The notes beneath the pieces were generated by a model. That model had not been told where the DNA came from, searched no databases, and saw nothing but the letters and a program-made list of their open reading frames with translations. 64,000 bases of DNA from positions 1,984,001 through 2,048,000 of the forward strand of contig NZ_JAMXSS010000002.1 in the NCBI RefSeq assembly GCF_024124825.1, written 5' to 3'. Positions 34,203-42,865 of the stretch are shown here, piece after piece. Both the position numbers and the translations under genes were made by a program. The stretch is from Arthrobacter sp. H16F315 (GTDB taxonomy: Bacteria; Actinomycetota; Actinomycetes; Actinomycetales; Micrococcaceae). Position 1 is the stretch's first letter; every line of letters begins with the position of its first letter.

Positions 34203-35087
34203 GTGGAGGCTGTTCGCATTGTCGAGGACGAAGTCCGCGAGCTGATTCGCCGCCGCGGCCTGGACCCCATGCGGCAGGCCGGTGAGGTCCGACGCCTGGT
34301 CGAGGCCGCCGTCCTGGATTACGACGAGCGCGCATTGCTGGCGCCGCTCCCGCCCATCGGCCCGCTTGAATCGGCCCGGAGGTTTGTCTTCGACGCCGTG
34401 GCCGGTTTTGGGGCACTACAACCCCTGCTCGACGACCCCGCCATTGAGGAGGTCTGGCTAAATGCGCCCAACGAGATCTACGTCGCCCGCAACGGTGAAT
34501 CCGAGCTCACCTCGGTCTCGCTCACGGACCAGCAGGTACGGGACCTTGTGGAACGGATGCTGAAGAGCTCCGGGCGACGGCTCGACATGTCCTCTCCTTT
34601 TGTGGATGCAGCGCTGCCCGACGGTTCCCGCCTGCACGTCGTCATTCCTGACGTGACCAGAAAGCACTGGGCCATTAACATCCGCAAGTTCGTTGTAAAA
34701 GCCAGTCGGCTTGAGCACCTGGTGGAGTTGGGCACCGTGACGCCCCAGGCTGCCCGGTTCCTCGGTGCGGCCGTGGCAAGCGGACTGAATATCCTGGTCT
34801 CCGGCGCCACCCAGGCTGGCAAGACCACCATGCTGAACTGTTTGGCCGCGAGCATCGGAACCCGCGAGCGCGTTATTACTGTCGAGGAGATTTTTGAGCT
34901 GCAGTTTCCGCTGCGGGACGTTGTGGGGCTGCAGTGCCGGCAACCCAACCTGGAAGGCGAAGGTGAAATCCCCATGCGCCGGCTGGTCAAGGAGGCACTG
35001 CGCATGCGCCCCGACCGCCTGGTGGTGGGTGAGGTGCGGGAGGCCGAGAGCCTGGACATGCTGATCGCCCTTAACTCGGGCCTTCCC
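34203..35087 (+). pseudogene. tadA: TadA/CpaF pilus ATPase, 5' part (interrupted)
   Basis: The N-terminal 295 codons of the Flp pilus secretion ATPase. GTG 34203, after a G-rich ribosome site, is preferred to 34158. Visible blocks are EVWLNAPNEIYVARNG, LDMSSPFVDAALPDGSRLHV, Walker A SGATQAGKTTM, the Asp box VITVEEIFEL, and Walker B-like MRPDRLVVGEVREAESLDML. Similarity stops after LNSGLP at 35087; the next bases are foreign and the frame runs on into unrelated residues. The rest of the gene is at 43584-43835. About 29 residues that homologues have between the halves (normally starting GMCTIHANS) are not at either junction, so excision would not restore a normal gene. The protein cannot be functional as shown. 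Confidence 0.88.
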
Positions 35088-35125
35088 GAACATCGTTCAC
35101 GCACAACACAGGTTAAGCTGTTCCC

Positions 35126-36643
35126 ATGCAGATCAGGGCCGCGATTTACACACGAATCTCAGACGACAAGGCGGGGGAGGGGCTGGGCGTCCGGCGATAA
35201 GAGGACGACTGCCGAAAGCTCGCCAAGGAGCAGGGCTTCACGGTCACCGAGGTGTTTTCGGATAACGATATAAGCGCGTACTCCGGAAAGCGCCGGCCAG
35301 GCTATGAGCGGCTGCTGAAGGCCCCGTCCGGCGGCGTGGTCGACGTCGTGCTGTGCTGGCACACTGATCGTTTGCACCGTCAACCAATTGAGCTCGAAAC
35401 GTACATCCAGCTCTGCAATACGCGGACGCCGGTCCCGGTGCGAACATACGCGGTGAAGGGTGGCGAGGTGGATCTGGCCACGCCTGAGGGGATGCTCAAG
35501 GCGGGCCTGCTGGGCCAGATTGCCCGCTATGAGTCCCAACATAAGGCGGACCCTGTTCGACGCGCACAGGAGCAGATGGCGGCGTCTGGCAAGTGGCCGG
35601 GTGGGCGGCGTCCGTTCGGCTGGCATAAGCCCGATGACGCTTGGGTGATCGAGCCTACTGAAGGCGAAGCTGTAGCCGACGCCTTCGCCGGAGCGCTCGC
35701 CGGTAAAAGTCTGGGCAGCCTAGTCACCGGGCTGAATGAAGCTGGGATACTCACGACGGCGGGCAAGCAGTGGGGCTATGCCCAGTTGCGCCAGATGCTT
35801 TTGCGTCCGCGTAACGCCGGTCTGGCGGAGTGGAAGGGCGAGATTCTGGCGACGCCGTCCGAGTTCCCTGCGTTGGTGAGCGAAGACGTTTGGCGGGCGG
35901 TGTGTTCGATCCTTGCTGATCCGTCGCGTCGGCGCTCGCAGTCGAACAAGGCGGTCCACCTGCTGGCCGGGATAGCCCGGTGCCACTGCGGGGAGCCGGT
36001 GCGATCAGCAACAGGTTCGGGGCGCAATCGGGAGAATTACAAGGTCTATCGCTGCCCTGCCAAGGGCACGGGGCATGTCGGGAAGCGAATTGAGTTTGTT
36101 GACGGGATGGTGGACGCCTGGGCAGCTGGGTGGCGGGACGCGGCTAGGGTGAACGATGCCCGTCGGGCCGTGGCCCCGGATATGGCTGCGGAGATTGCCA
36201 AGCTTGAGACTGAGGCGGCGGGGCTGCGGCGTCGACTGGATGACTTCGCGATTCAGGCTGTTGAAGGGGAGATTACGCCGGGTCAGATGCGGACAATGAC
36301 TGAGCATGCGCGGAGGAAGATCGCTGCGCACGAGTCGAAGATGGCTGAACTTAGGCTTTCGGCAGAGCGACCTGTCTGGTCGGGGGATGGGGTGCCCCCG
36401 GCGGCCACCCGAGCTGCTATGGCGGAGTGGCTGGCGTTGCCCCTGGATGATCGTCGGGACTGGATGCGGCACAACCTGGAGGTCACCCTGTTGCCTCATG
36501 GCAAGGGCTCAACCAAGGTGTTCAATCCTGCGACTGTGAGGATCTGGCCGAAGGGATATGACCCGGCCAAACTGGCGACGCCTGAGCGTCGCCGCAGCTA
36601 CCGGGAATGGATCGAATCCCTGCCTGCGCAGGTAGCCAGTTGA
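35126..36643 (+). pseudogene. Large serine integrase (in-frame TAA at codon 25)
   Basis: From ATG 35126 the frame reads the family opening AAIYTRISDDKAGEGLGVRR with catalytic Ser12, then TAA (35198-35200) where homologues have Gln in GVRRQ; CAA to TAA explains it. It then continues in frame (EDDCRKLAKEQGFTV...) to 36643, for 505 codons in all. Later parts are the resolvase core end, the recombinase domain (GKWPGGRRPFGWHK), a zinc ribbon (CHCGEPVRS with CPAKGTGH) and a coiled-coil region (about 36180-36360). ATG 35252 would give 463 aa without the catalytic serine, so it cannot act. Unless the stop is a sequencing error or read through, the element has lost its integrase. Confidence 0.85.
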
Positions 36644-36739
36644 TCGTTTATAAACGCAAGGTTAATTGAAACGCCGTCGCTGATCGGGGTAGCGTCCCGG
36701 TGTCGCGCCACTCGGGTTCGGCATGAAAGGTTGGCGGAA

Positions 36740-36892
36740 ATGGTTAACGCTTTTGAGCTGCTGTTGGATATTCCTGGCCTGGTGGTCGCGCGTGTAAATG
36801 GCGAGGTGCAGGTTAGGTGGGAAGCCCATCTCGTGACTGAAGCGGACCGCGATGCCCACCTCGCATCCGTTCTGCCCCAGCAGGCGTTGTAG
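36740..36892 (+). CDS. Small hypothetical protein (50 aa)
   Basis: A short frame, MVNAFELLLDIPGLVVARVN onward, ending at TAG 36892. A modest AAAGG lies upstream of the ATG and a strong hairpin follows 22 bases after the stop, which together suggest a real transcription unit. It is mildly acidic with no recognisable motif or membrane segment. It may also be a chance frame. Confidence 0.4.
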   Translation: MVNAFELLLDIPGLVVARVNGEVQVRWEAHLVTEADRDAHLASVLPQQAL

Positions 36893-36914
36893 CCTCGCAG
36901 CACAGGCACAAAGC

Positions 36915-36940
36915 AAGCCCCTGCCGTCAGGCAGGGGCTT
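36915..36940. terminator. Bidirectional intrinsic terminator
   Basis: A perfect 11-bp stem (AAGCCCCTGCC with GGCAGGGGCTT) and a GTCA loop, followed by TCTCT on the plus strand and T-rich sequence on the minus strand. It sits between the small plus-strand ORF and the convergent resolvase gene and can serve both. Confidence 0.8.
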
Positions 36941-36954
36941 CTCTGTGCTCTCGC

Positions 36955-37539
36955 TCAAGCCTTGGTGAGTTGTTCCATGCGCCGATACAGGGTTGCTCTG
37001 GACATGCCTAGGTCCCGTGCCACTTGTGCTGCCGGTTGTCCGGCTTTGATTAGCCGTCGCGCATTTTGAATCTGGCTGTCTGTGAATGAGGCTTTGCGTC
37101 CACCAAGGTCTTTGCCCGCTGCACGGCGCTTGCGGACTGAGTCGTTTATGCGCTCGCGTTTGATAGCCAATTCCATCTCGGCCAGGGCGGACATGACTGT
37201 GAACGTCATTTGGCCCATTGGGGTGGACGTGTCAACGTCCCCGCCCCCGAGGTTGAGCACTCGGAGGTTGATGCCATCTGCCTTGAGTTGGGTGGCGAGT
37301 TCGAGCATGTTCTGTGTTGACCGGCCCAGCCTGTCGAGGGTGGCGATTACGAGGGTGTCGCCTGCGTGGAGGGCTGCTAGTGCTTTGTCGAGCGCGGGGC
37401 GGCTGGCTTTGGCGCCTGATACACCGTGATCGACGTAGAGGTCATCCCGGCGTACGCCTGCCCCGAGCAGGTCTTGCTGTTGCCTGTCGGCGTCCTGGGC
37501 TTTCGTGGAGACGCGGGCGTAACCGATGAGCTTTGACAT
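36955..37539 (-). CDS. Small serine recombinase (resolvase/invertase family)
   Basis: A 194-aa recombinase. LIGYARVSTKAQDADRQQQD carries the catalytic Ser of RVST; TLVIATLDRLGRSTQNMLEL has the arginine-containing active-site block; and AQVARDLGMSRATLYRRM at the C-terminus is the helix-turn-helix that binds the site. GAGGGGA precedes the ATG. The gene is intact, unlike the large integrase. Immediately upstream are four copies of a TGTCTCGCAA motif that are good candidates for its recombination or operator site. It could resolve dimers, invert a segment, or mobilise elements in trans. Confidence 0.93.
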   Translation of the reverse strand: MSKLIGYARVSTKAQDADRQQQDLLGAGVRRDDLYVDHGVSGAKASRPALDKALAALHAGDTLVIATLDRLGRSTQNMLELATQLKADGINLRVLNLGGGDVDTSTPMGQMTFTVMSALAEMELAIKRERINDSVRKRRAAGKDLGGRKASFTDSQIQNARRLIKAGQPAAQVARDLGMSRATLYRRMEQLTKA

Positions 37540-37555
37540 TGGGTTCCCCTCAAGG

Positions 37556-37662
37556 TGTCTCGTAAGAGTGTTTGTTTACACCGCATGTAGCACATACTTG
37601 CGAGACATGGTTGCGAGACACATTCCGCGTGACATTCTCAGGCGTGGTTGGGTGTCTCGCTG
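37556..37662. repeat. Array of four TGTCTCGCAA motifs (candidate resolvase site)
   Basis: Copies are TGTCTCGTAA at 37556-37565, TTGCGAGACA at 37598-37607, TTGCGAGACA at 37611-37620, and TGTCTCGCTG at 37653-37662. They form two mirrored pairs, each with a 32-bp gap, separated by 3 bp. TGTCTCGTA fits the TGTCYNNTA half-site consensus known for Tn3/gamma-delta resolvases. The array lies between the resolvase start and the divergent membrane protein gene, so it may be both recombination site and operator. Remaining bases in 37540-37821 show no gene. Confidence 0.6.
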
Positions 37663-37821
37663 ATGTGTCCTAAAACCTATAGGTTGTGAGAAAGTGCGCA
37701 GCTGTGGATGGCAACAGTCAGGTATGCGGCGGGTAAAACATGAACTACTTCCAAAGCTGGTCCTGTTCTGGTAAGCCATGTGCACGACGCGTAAAATCGG
37801 GGGACGGCGGAAGGGGGAAAG

Positions 37822-38727
37822 ATGTCAACTCCAGCGAAAGTGATCAACCATCACGTTTGGAACGCCAAGAAGACCGCACTAGTCCTTACACCCGGGTTCG
37901 CGCTCACTGCCGCCGCGTTTCGCTTGCTCATCGTCAGCAACTACCAGACAACGACAGCGGTGGCAATTGCTGCGAGTGCTGGTGCGGTCTCGACACTCAT
38001 TGGAACCCTGGTTCCACTGGTTCAAGTCTTCCTTCCAGCGGCGATGTTGGTGCTACTTGGTGTTCTATTTTTCTACCGAGGCGACGACTCCCACGTTCGC
38101 AGAAGATCTGCCTTTCTTGCTTTGTTGGCTCTCGGCGGGAGCTTGATCGTAACTCCTACCAAAGCCTCCTGGAATGACATCCTGTCGGAGATACCGCGCT
38201 TACCCACATATCTTCCTGATGGGTGGATGCCAACCCTCATTGCCATCGCGGTGGCGGTGCTGGTTATTGGGGTCATTGCCGCTGTCGTGGCGCGGGACCC
38301 CGGGCACCTCGGGCTAGGCGCGGTGCTTACTCTGGTGGTAGCGGTTGGGGAAGTATTGCTGCTTCTTGTGGCAGCCGCATTGTTTCTGATCAACTTCGTA
38401 TACCCGTTCGGTCCGCCATTAGCATCAGTACCGAGTCGTGCCCGGGCGATGTGGCTTCCAGCGGAAACTGTGACATTCACGAGTTCAGGCGGAACCGTCG
38501 TGGGGTACGTTCTGTCAGCCGGACACGATTGGACGACAATCCTGCGTGACTCGGATCGGACCATACTCGTGGTCCACACGGATCAGGTAAGCACACGCCA
38601 AGTTTGCCGTATCGGGCAACCGAACGACCTTCCTCTTTTCCCGCTGCCCGGCGCTGAAATTCCTACGATTCCCGACTGTAAAAACGCGATCTCACGGCCG
38701 CCGAGCAGGCCGAGTTCGACGAGGTAG
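37822..38727 (+). CDS. Multi-pass membrane protein of unknown function, 3' end altered by a junction
   Basis: A 301-codon frame with GGAAGGGGGAAAG before its ATG. Five or six hydrophobic segments are visible (for example LIGTLVPLVQVFLPAAMLVL and TLIAIAVAVLVIGVIAAVV), then a soluble C-terminal part (VTFTSSGGTVVGYVLSAGHDWTTIL) that ends with IPTIPDCKN. The last 15 or so residues read across the point near 38682 where phage capsid coding sequence begins in another frame, so the natural C-terminus may be lost. Family not recognised. Confidence 0.6.
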   Translation: MSTPAKVINHHVWNAKKTALVLTPGFALTAAAFRLLIVSNYQTTTAVAIAASAGAVSTLIGTLVPLVQVFLPAAMLVLLGVLFFYRGDDSHVRRRSAFLALLALGGSLIVTPTKASWNDILSEIPRLPTYLPDGWMPTLIAIAVAVLVIGVIAAVVARDPGHLGLGAVLTLVVAVGEVLLLLVAAALFLINFVYPFGPPLASVPSRARAMWLPAETVTFTSSGGTVVGYVLSAGHDWTTILRDSDRTILVVHTDQVSTRQVCRIGQPNDLPLFPLPGAEIPTIPDCKNAISRPPSRPSSTR

Positions 38728-39911
38728 GCAACGACCTGCGAAACCTCAATGCCCACATTGACCGGCTCGTTGCCGAAAACGAAACGACGCGGGCGACGGA
38801 GGAGGCCATGCGCGACCTGAATGGCGGCGGCAAGGCCGAGGCCCGCGGTGGCGAGTTCGTGAACCTTGCCACTGGCGCACCCGCAGCGGTGCGCTCCGGG
38901 CAGTCCTACCTCAGCCACGAGGTTGTGCGCGCCGCGCGTGCCAACGAATCGGCGCAGGAAGAAGCCGCCATCGCCACGCACGGCAACCTGGCCAACCAGC
39001 TTCGCGCCTTGACCCTCACCGGCGGCGCCGCGGTGGTGCCGCAGGTCTGGTCCGCGCAGTTGATCGACCTTGCGCGCAACAAGTCAGCGGTACTCCAGGC
39101 CGGGGCACAGATCGTCCCCATGGAGGCGGGCGTGGTGAAGATCGGGCGGTTGACGGGCGACCCTCCGGCGGCGTTCCGCACCGAGGGTTCGCTGATCGCG
39201 CCGAGCGACCCGACCCTGGATAACGTAACGCTGACGGCCCAAGATATGTCCTGCCTCGTGATCGGCAGCCTGGAGTGGTTCCAGGATTCGCAGAACGGTG
39301 ACCTGATCGTCAAGAACGCAATTGCCCAGGCAATGGCGTCCAGGCTGGACCTCGCCGCCCTCTACGGCGGGATCACCACAGGTGCCGGGTCCATCAACCT
39401 GCCGACCCCGCCGAACCCACGCGGGGTTCTGGCAGCACTGAACGCGACCTTGGCAGGAAACGTGCTGGGCGGCGCCGCTAACGGCACAGCGCAGACGGCA
39501 GCCACGTACTTCAACGAAGTACTGGACGCGATCTACAAGGTGCGGTACGGCAACGAGGAGCCCAACGGGCTGATCTGGAACGCGAAGCTCTCACGCCAGT
39601 ACGCGGGCGCGAACGACACGACAGGGCAGCCGTTGCGGATGCCGGCTGACGTGGACGGCATCGCACGCTACACCTCCAATCAGGTGCCCAGCTACACGCA
39701 GGGGACCATGACGAGCCGGGCAACCGACCTGTTCGTGGGGGACTGGACCCAGTTGCTCATCGGGCAGCGCCTCAACATCACCATCCAGGTTCTGACCGAG
39801 CGGTACGCCGAGTATGGGCAGATCGGCATCGTTGCCCACTGGCGCGGGGACGTGGCACCGGCCCGCCCGGCAGCCTTCTCCGTTTACAGGGCAATCCAGG
39901 GTGCGCTGTGA
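38682..39911 (+). pseudogene. HK97-type phage major capsid protein lacking a start codon
   Basis: Coding sequence reads KRDLTAAEQAEFDEVGNDLR and on as a coiled-coil delta-domain, then the capsid core (LTGGAAVVPQVWSAQLIDLA, GRLTGDPPAAFRTEGSLI, LYGGITTGAGSINLP). In frame, TAA at 38679-38681 immediately precedes it and no ATG, GTG or TTG occurs before ATG 38808, which would remove about 42 residues of the delta-domain. So the true start has been cut off at about 38682. An internal start at 38808 giving 367 aa is possible. No protease or portal gene adjoins it. Confidence 0.8.
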
Positions 39912-40216
39912 TGAGCCGCTACAGCGAACGGCTGGAGGACGCCGGCCTGACGCCGGAGGAAGCCGCGGCCGCAGCCGTACCCGAATCCGGCCCAGGGCTG
40001 ACGACTACCGGCGGCAACAGGTACGCGACCGCCCTGGACTACCTGCACGCCACGCACCCGGAAACGGGGATCGAGGTGGTGTTCGTCCCAGGCGAAGCCC
40101 TCCCCGACTGGGCAGTAGCAACGCAGGCCGCGAAGGAACGGCAGACGCTGGCCAAGCTCCCAGGGCTGCCGCCGCAATCAGAACCCAAAGGCGAGCGGCC
40201 CGTGAAAGGCCGCTGA
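39908..40216 (+). CDS. Small phage-type protein
   Basis: A 102-aa product (SRYSERLEDAGLTPEEAAAAAV...) whose GTG/ATG start overlaps the capsid stop. A position just after a capsid gene suggests a structural or head-completion role, but no motif supports that. The middle contains ATHPETGIEVVFVPGEALPD. It belongs to the phage-derived block with the capsid gene. Confidence 0.6.
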   Translation: MMSRYSERLEDAGLTPEEAAAAAVPESGPGLTTTGGNRYATALDYLHATHPETGIEVVFVPGEALPDWAVATQAAKERQTLAKLPGLPPQSEPKGERPVKGR

Positions 40217-40331
40217 CAGGGCGTCAATGACACCCCCGGCCGCTGTTCACGAGAGACAGACAGCATGCGGGGGATCGATGGTGGCCAGGGTTTCCCATCT
40301 ATGTGCCCCAGAAGCTGCCAGCGCCCAACTG

Positions 40332-40382
40332 CAAGGCCCGCCGGAACCGTGATTCCCTCACACGGCCAACCGACGGGCCTTG
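40332..40382. terminator. Possible hairpin terminator after the phage block
   Basis: CAAGGCCCG (40332-40340) pairs perfectly with CGGGCCTTG (40374-40382) around a 33-base loop. There is no clear T-run, so this is tentative. The rest of 40217-40489 shows no gene. Confidence 0.4.
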
Positions 40383-40489
40383 CTCTGCCTCTCGGTACAT
40401 TAGGGGCATCTCATTAGAGGTAAACTGCACTGAATCGCAGGGCAGCGGTCGGGGGAGTCACCCGGCATGAAGTGGTGGGGGCATTGCTG

Positions 40490-41134
40490 GTGAACGAAGT
40501 TGTGGCGATAATTGCAGCCATTGTTGGTAGCAGTGGCCTAGCCAGCATTCTGGCTGGCGGCACACAGTTCCGGCGGACAACAAGACTGCATGCCCAGATC
40601 AAAGAATTAGACGCAGCCAAGAATCTCTTGCCCGATGAGACCCGTGAACGAGCAGCTCTGGAGGCGTCAACGGCGACTGTGGCGCTGGAATTGGCAGCCT
40701 ATGTCCTAGTGAAAGCTGATACCCGGCGGCTCATTCTCCTCGGGTTAGTCGGTACGTCGTTTATCGGTGCAAATCTGATGGTGTTCGGATACTTGCCCGA
40801 GAACTCCGTAACCTCCCTGGTTCTGTTTCCGCTTCCAGTCCCTGCGGACGCAAACATGCCACTCATCATTACTGGGATCGTAGTCCTGATGTCTGGATAC
40901 GTTGCCTTCTATGTCTACATCTACCTTCGAATAACAGCACGACGCCGGGCGAAGCTTATTCGCAGGCTCCTGAGGGAACCCGCAGCGATAAGCTCCGTGC
41001 AAGTGCTCAGGGTCTCGCGAGAGATGTCTGATCCTGCAGTCGATAGCCGAAGAGAACAGGCAAGCGAAACATCCGTCGCCGCTCTGCCTGCTGAATCGGC
41101 CGGTGTGGCCCCTGAAGCTACACCGGTTGCTTGA
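40490..41134 (+). CDS. Membrane protein of unknown function
   Basis: A 214-aa protein if GTG 40490 is the start (GGGGG about 10 bases upstream); GTG 40472 adds six residues. One N-terminal hydrophobic segment (VVAIIAAIVGSSGLASILAG) is followed by a charged helical stretch (TTRLHAQIKELDAAKNLLPD), two further segments (LILLGLVGTSFIGANLMVFG and PLIITGIVVLMSGYVAFYVY), and a basic then acidic tail. Layout resembles small signalling or defence-associated membrane proteins. Lower GC than the host genes fits an accessory origin. Confidence 0.6.
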   Translation: MNEVVAIIAAIVGSSGLASILAGGTQFRRTTRLHAQIKELDAAKNLLPDETRERAALEASTATVALELAAYVLVKADTRRLILLGLVGTSFIGANLMVFGYLPENSVTSLVLFPLPVPADANMPLIITGIVVLMSGYVAFYVYIYLRITARRRAKLIRRLLREPAAISSVQVLRVSREMSDPAVDSRREQASETSVAALPAESAGVAPEATPVA

Positions 41135-41194
41135 CCCGTGGGGGACGGGTCGCCCGATGCGCAGGAACAAAACAGGGGGTTGGGGAGTTTACAA

Positions 41195-41707
41195 TTGAGT
41201 AAAGTGACACGTAGGATCATCGCAACAGGAGAGTACGGGCAGGTCGCCTGTGCAGTTGATGCCTCCCTGGAGTCCCCTGCTGATGTGTTCCTGGACGAGT
41301 TGAAAACTGGATACTGGGACGATCCTGAGGTTGATGTCCTCCCCGACGAGCGACAAGTCAAAGAGTATTACCGGTTTGTTGCGCTTTGTAAGAAGCTTGC
41401 CAAGGGAGAAGACCTCGAGGATTTCCTGTCTTACAACCGCTTGAATGACGGGATTTGGGAGCTTAAGGTCGGCATCATGCGGCTTGCCTTCTACGATACA
41501 AATGGCAAGGGCGGGTGGACTCCGAAACTTGGCGACCGGCATGAAGAGTTTGATGGGAACGTAAAGTGGCTCATCCCTATGAATTTTGATTTTTACTTAC
41601 GCTTGGCTAACAGTTTTCCTAAGACTGGGGCAAAGACGCCACCCGAAGAAATACTGCGAGCACTGCAAATAAGGAAAGAGGATGTGAATCATGACCAAGA
41701 CTTATAA
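41195..41707 (+). CDS. HigB/Gp49-like toxin of a putative toxin-antitoxin-chaperone module
   Basis: A 170-aa protein. TTG 41195 is chosen because GGGGAG lies upstream and the frame to 41138 has no ribosome site. Key blocks are DGIWELKVGIMRLAFYDTNG and LANSFPKTGAKTPPEEILRA, matching the RelE/HigB pattern (a WELR-like strand, a NSFxKKxxKTP loop and a following helix). The family cleaves mRNA on the ribosome. It is longer than most HigB (90-130 aa), with an N-terminal part of about 60 residues. The stop lies 17 bases inside the antitoxin gene, the usual HigBA order of toxin first. Confidence 0.78.
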   Translation: MSKVTRRIIATGEYGQVACAVDASLESPADVFLDELKTGYWDDPEVDVLPDERQVKEYYRFVALCKKLAKGEDLEDFLSYNRLNDGIWELKVGIMRLAFYDTNGKGGWTPKLGDRHEEFDGNVKWLIPMNFDFYLRLANSFPKTGAKTPPEEILRALQIRKEDVNHDQDL

Positions 41708-42194
41708 GTCCGAGGTCGAGATTGCTGAATCGACTGTTGAAGGACGAGTGGAGATGGCAGCCGCGGAAGCGTCTCTCGACACTGTTGGCCTGCTAAATAG
41801 AGTCTTGCGGGCCTCTGGTCTAAGCCAGCGAGAAATTGCCGAGGCGCTTGGTGTTGGAGAAAGCCGGGTTTCCCAGGTACTGACTGGCGATGGAAATCTG
41901 AAAATTACCACCTTGGCGCGGTATCTTCGCGCGGCCGGTTACGCCTTGAAGCTAGAAGCCGTTCCAGTCGATGCTGCGGCTAAGGAACTCCCAAGGCCAC
42001 GCTCTAGAAGCCGTCGAGACGCCGACGTACTCAAGGCCATGACGGCAGATTTGGTCAAGTGCTGGGAAAGCCCCGTTCTAGGCTCACTGGGAGTCGGCAA
42101 GGCATATACCTTCCTTGTGAACGAGGGTACCGGCCACGAAATCGTCAGCGGCCAGCGGGCGAGCATTGACCCCGAGAAGTTCCACTGGGGATAG
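41691..42194 (+). CDS. HigA-like XRE antitoxin with C-terminal extension
   Basis: A 167-aa DNA-binding protein. The helix-turn-helix is LSQREIAEALGVGESRVSQV within residues about 45-75, preceded by an acidic N-terminal region. After the usual HigA core, it has about 75 more residues (DVLKAMTADLVKCWESPVLG... ending DPEKFHWG). In the Mycobacterium tuberculosis TAC system, the antitoxin's C-terminal tail is the chaperone-addiction region; this extension, with its Trp and aromatic residues, is a candidate equivalent. Its ATG overlaps the toxin gene. Confidence 0.8.
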   Translation: MTKTYKSEVEIAESTVEGRVEMAAAEASLDTVGLLNRVLRASGLSQREIAEALGVGESRVSQVLTGDGNLKITTLARYLRAAGYALKLEAVPVDAAAKELPRPRSRSRRDADVLKAMTADLVKCWESPVLGSLGVGKAYTFLVNEGTGHEIVSGQRASIDPEKFHWG

Positions 42195-42302
42195 CTGACT
42201 GGGTCCTATCCAGGACCTTTAAGCCCACTGCTGACTTGCGTGAGCAGATACCTGTTATGTGGAGCAAATTACTAACAGCAGAAGCGAAATCGGACAGGAA
42301 AT

Positions 42303-42764
42303 ATGTCGACCACTAATTCGCAGGAATCCGTTATTGAGGTTCAGGCGGTCGTCCTCGAAAGCATCAATTTCGATAGAGGTTTTGCATTTGAGGTGGGGCA
42401 GGGTCAGGAGGCCCGAGCCTCTCTTGGAATGCACCTGGAGGCGCCTGAAGAGGGCCAGATGTATCGCAGCACGAAATGCAACGTGGATTTGAAAGACGCT
42501 GCTGAGAATATAATCGTTCAGATTCAGACGATTTTCAGGACTGAATTTGATGTTCAGGGTCCCACGACCCCCGCGGTGATTGACCCCTATTTGTCTTCAC
42601 TGGCAATGAGAGTCACATACCCATACCATCGTCAGTTGATAGCCTCGCTGACCACGCAGAGCGGATTGCCAGGCGTGACAATTCCTCTCATTTCCGACGA
42701 TCAGTTGGAAGCGATCTCCAAGGAATCCACGGGGTCCACAGAAGCGGTCGTCAGCAGCGACTGA
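42303..42764 (+). CDS. SecB-like chaperone of the TAC module
   Basis: A 153-aa protein with a predicted mostly beta structure and the C-terminal block LAMRVTYPYHRQLIASLTTQSGLPGVTIPLIS (split here as YPYHRQLIASLT and GLPGVTIPLI), which resembles SecB's FPYARECITxMVxRGTFP. Order and spacing after HigB- and HigA-like genes parallel Rv1955-Rv1956-Rv1957, where the SecB-like protein protects the antitoxin from degradation. The similarity is a pattern judgement and needs a profile search. Confidence 0.65.
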   Translation: MSTTNSQESVIEVQAVVLESINFDRGFAFEVGQGQEARASLGMHLEAPEEGQMYRSTKCNVDLKDAAENIIVQIQTIFRTEFDVQGPTTPAVIDPYLSSLAMRVTYPYHRQLIASLTTQSGLPGVTIPLISDDQLEAISKESTGSTEAVVSSD

Positions 42765-42796
42765 GGCCCTCGCCGCCTCACACAACTCGCGGTATC

Positions 42797-42831
42797 AGCA
42801 AGGGTCACCTCAGTTCGAGGTGGCCCTTGCT
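42797..42831. terminator. Bidirectional intrinsic terminator
   Basis: AGCAAGGGTCACCTC pairs with GAGGTGGCCCTTGCT (15 bp, one G-T pair) around a five-base loop. It separates the plus-strand TAC module from the convergent membrane protein gene at 42866. Confidence 0.8.
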
Positions 42832-42865
42832 GGCCCCAGCGCGACGCGCGTCTTCCAGTTAGTTC

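Noticed and set aside
34158..35273. 371-aa frame as an intact TadA
   Set aside because: Residues after LNSGLP come from the inserted element.
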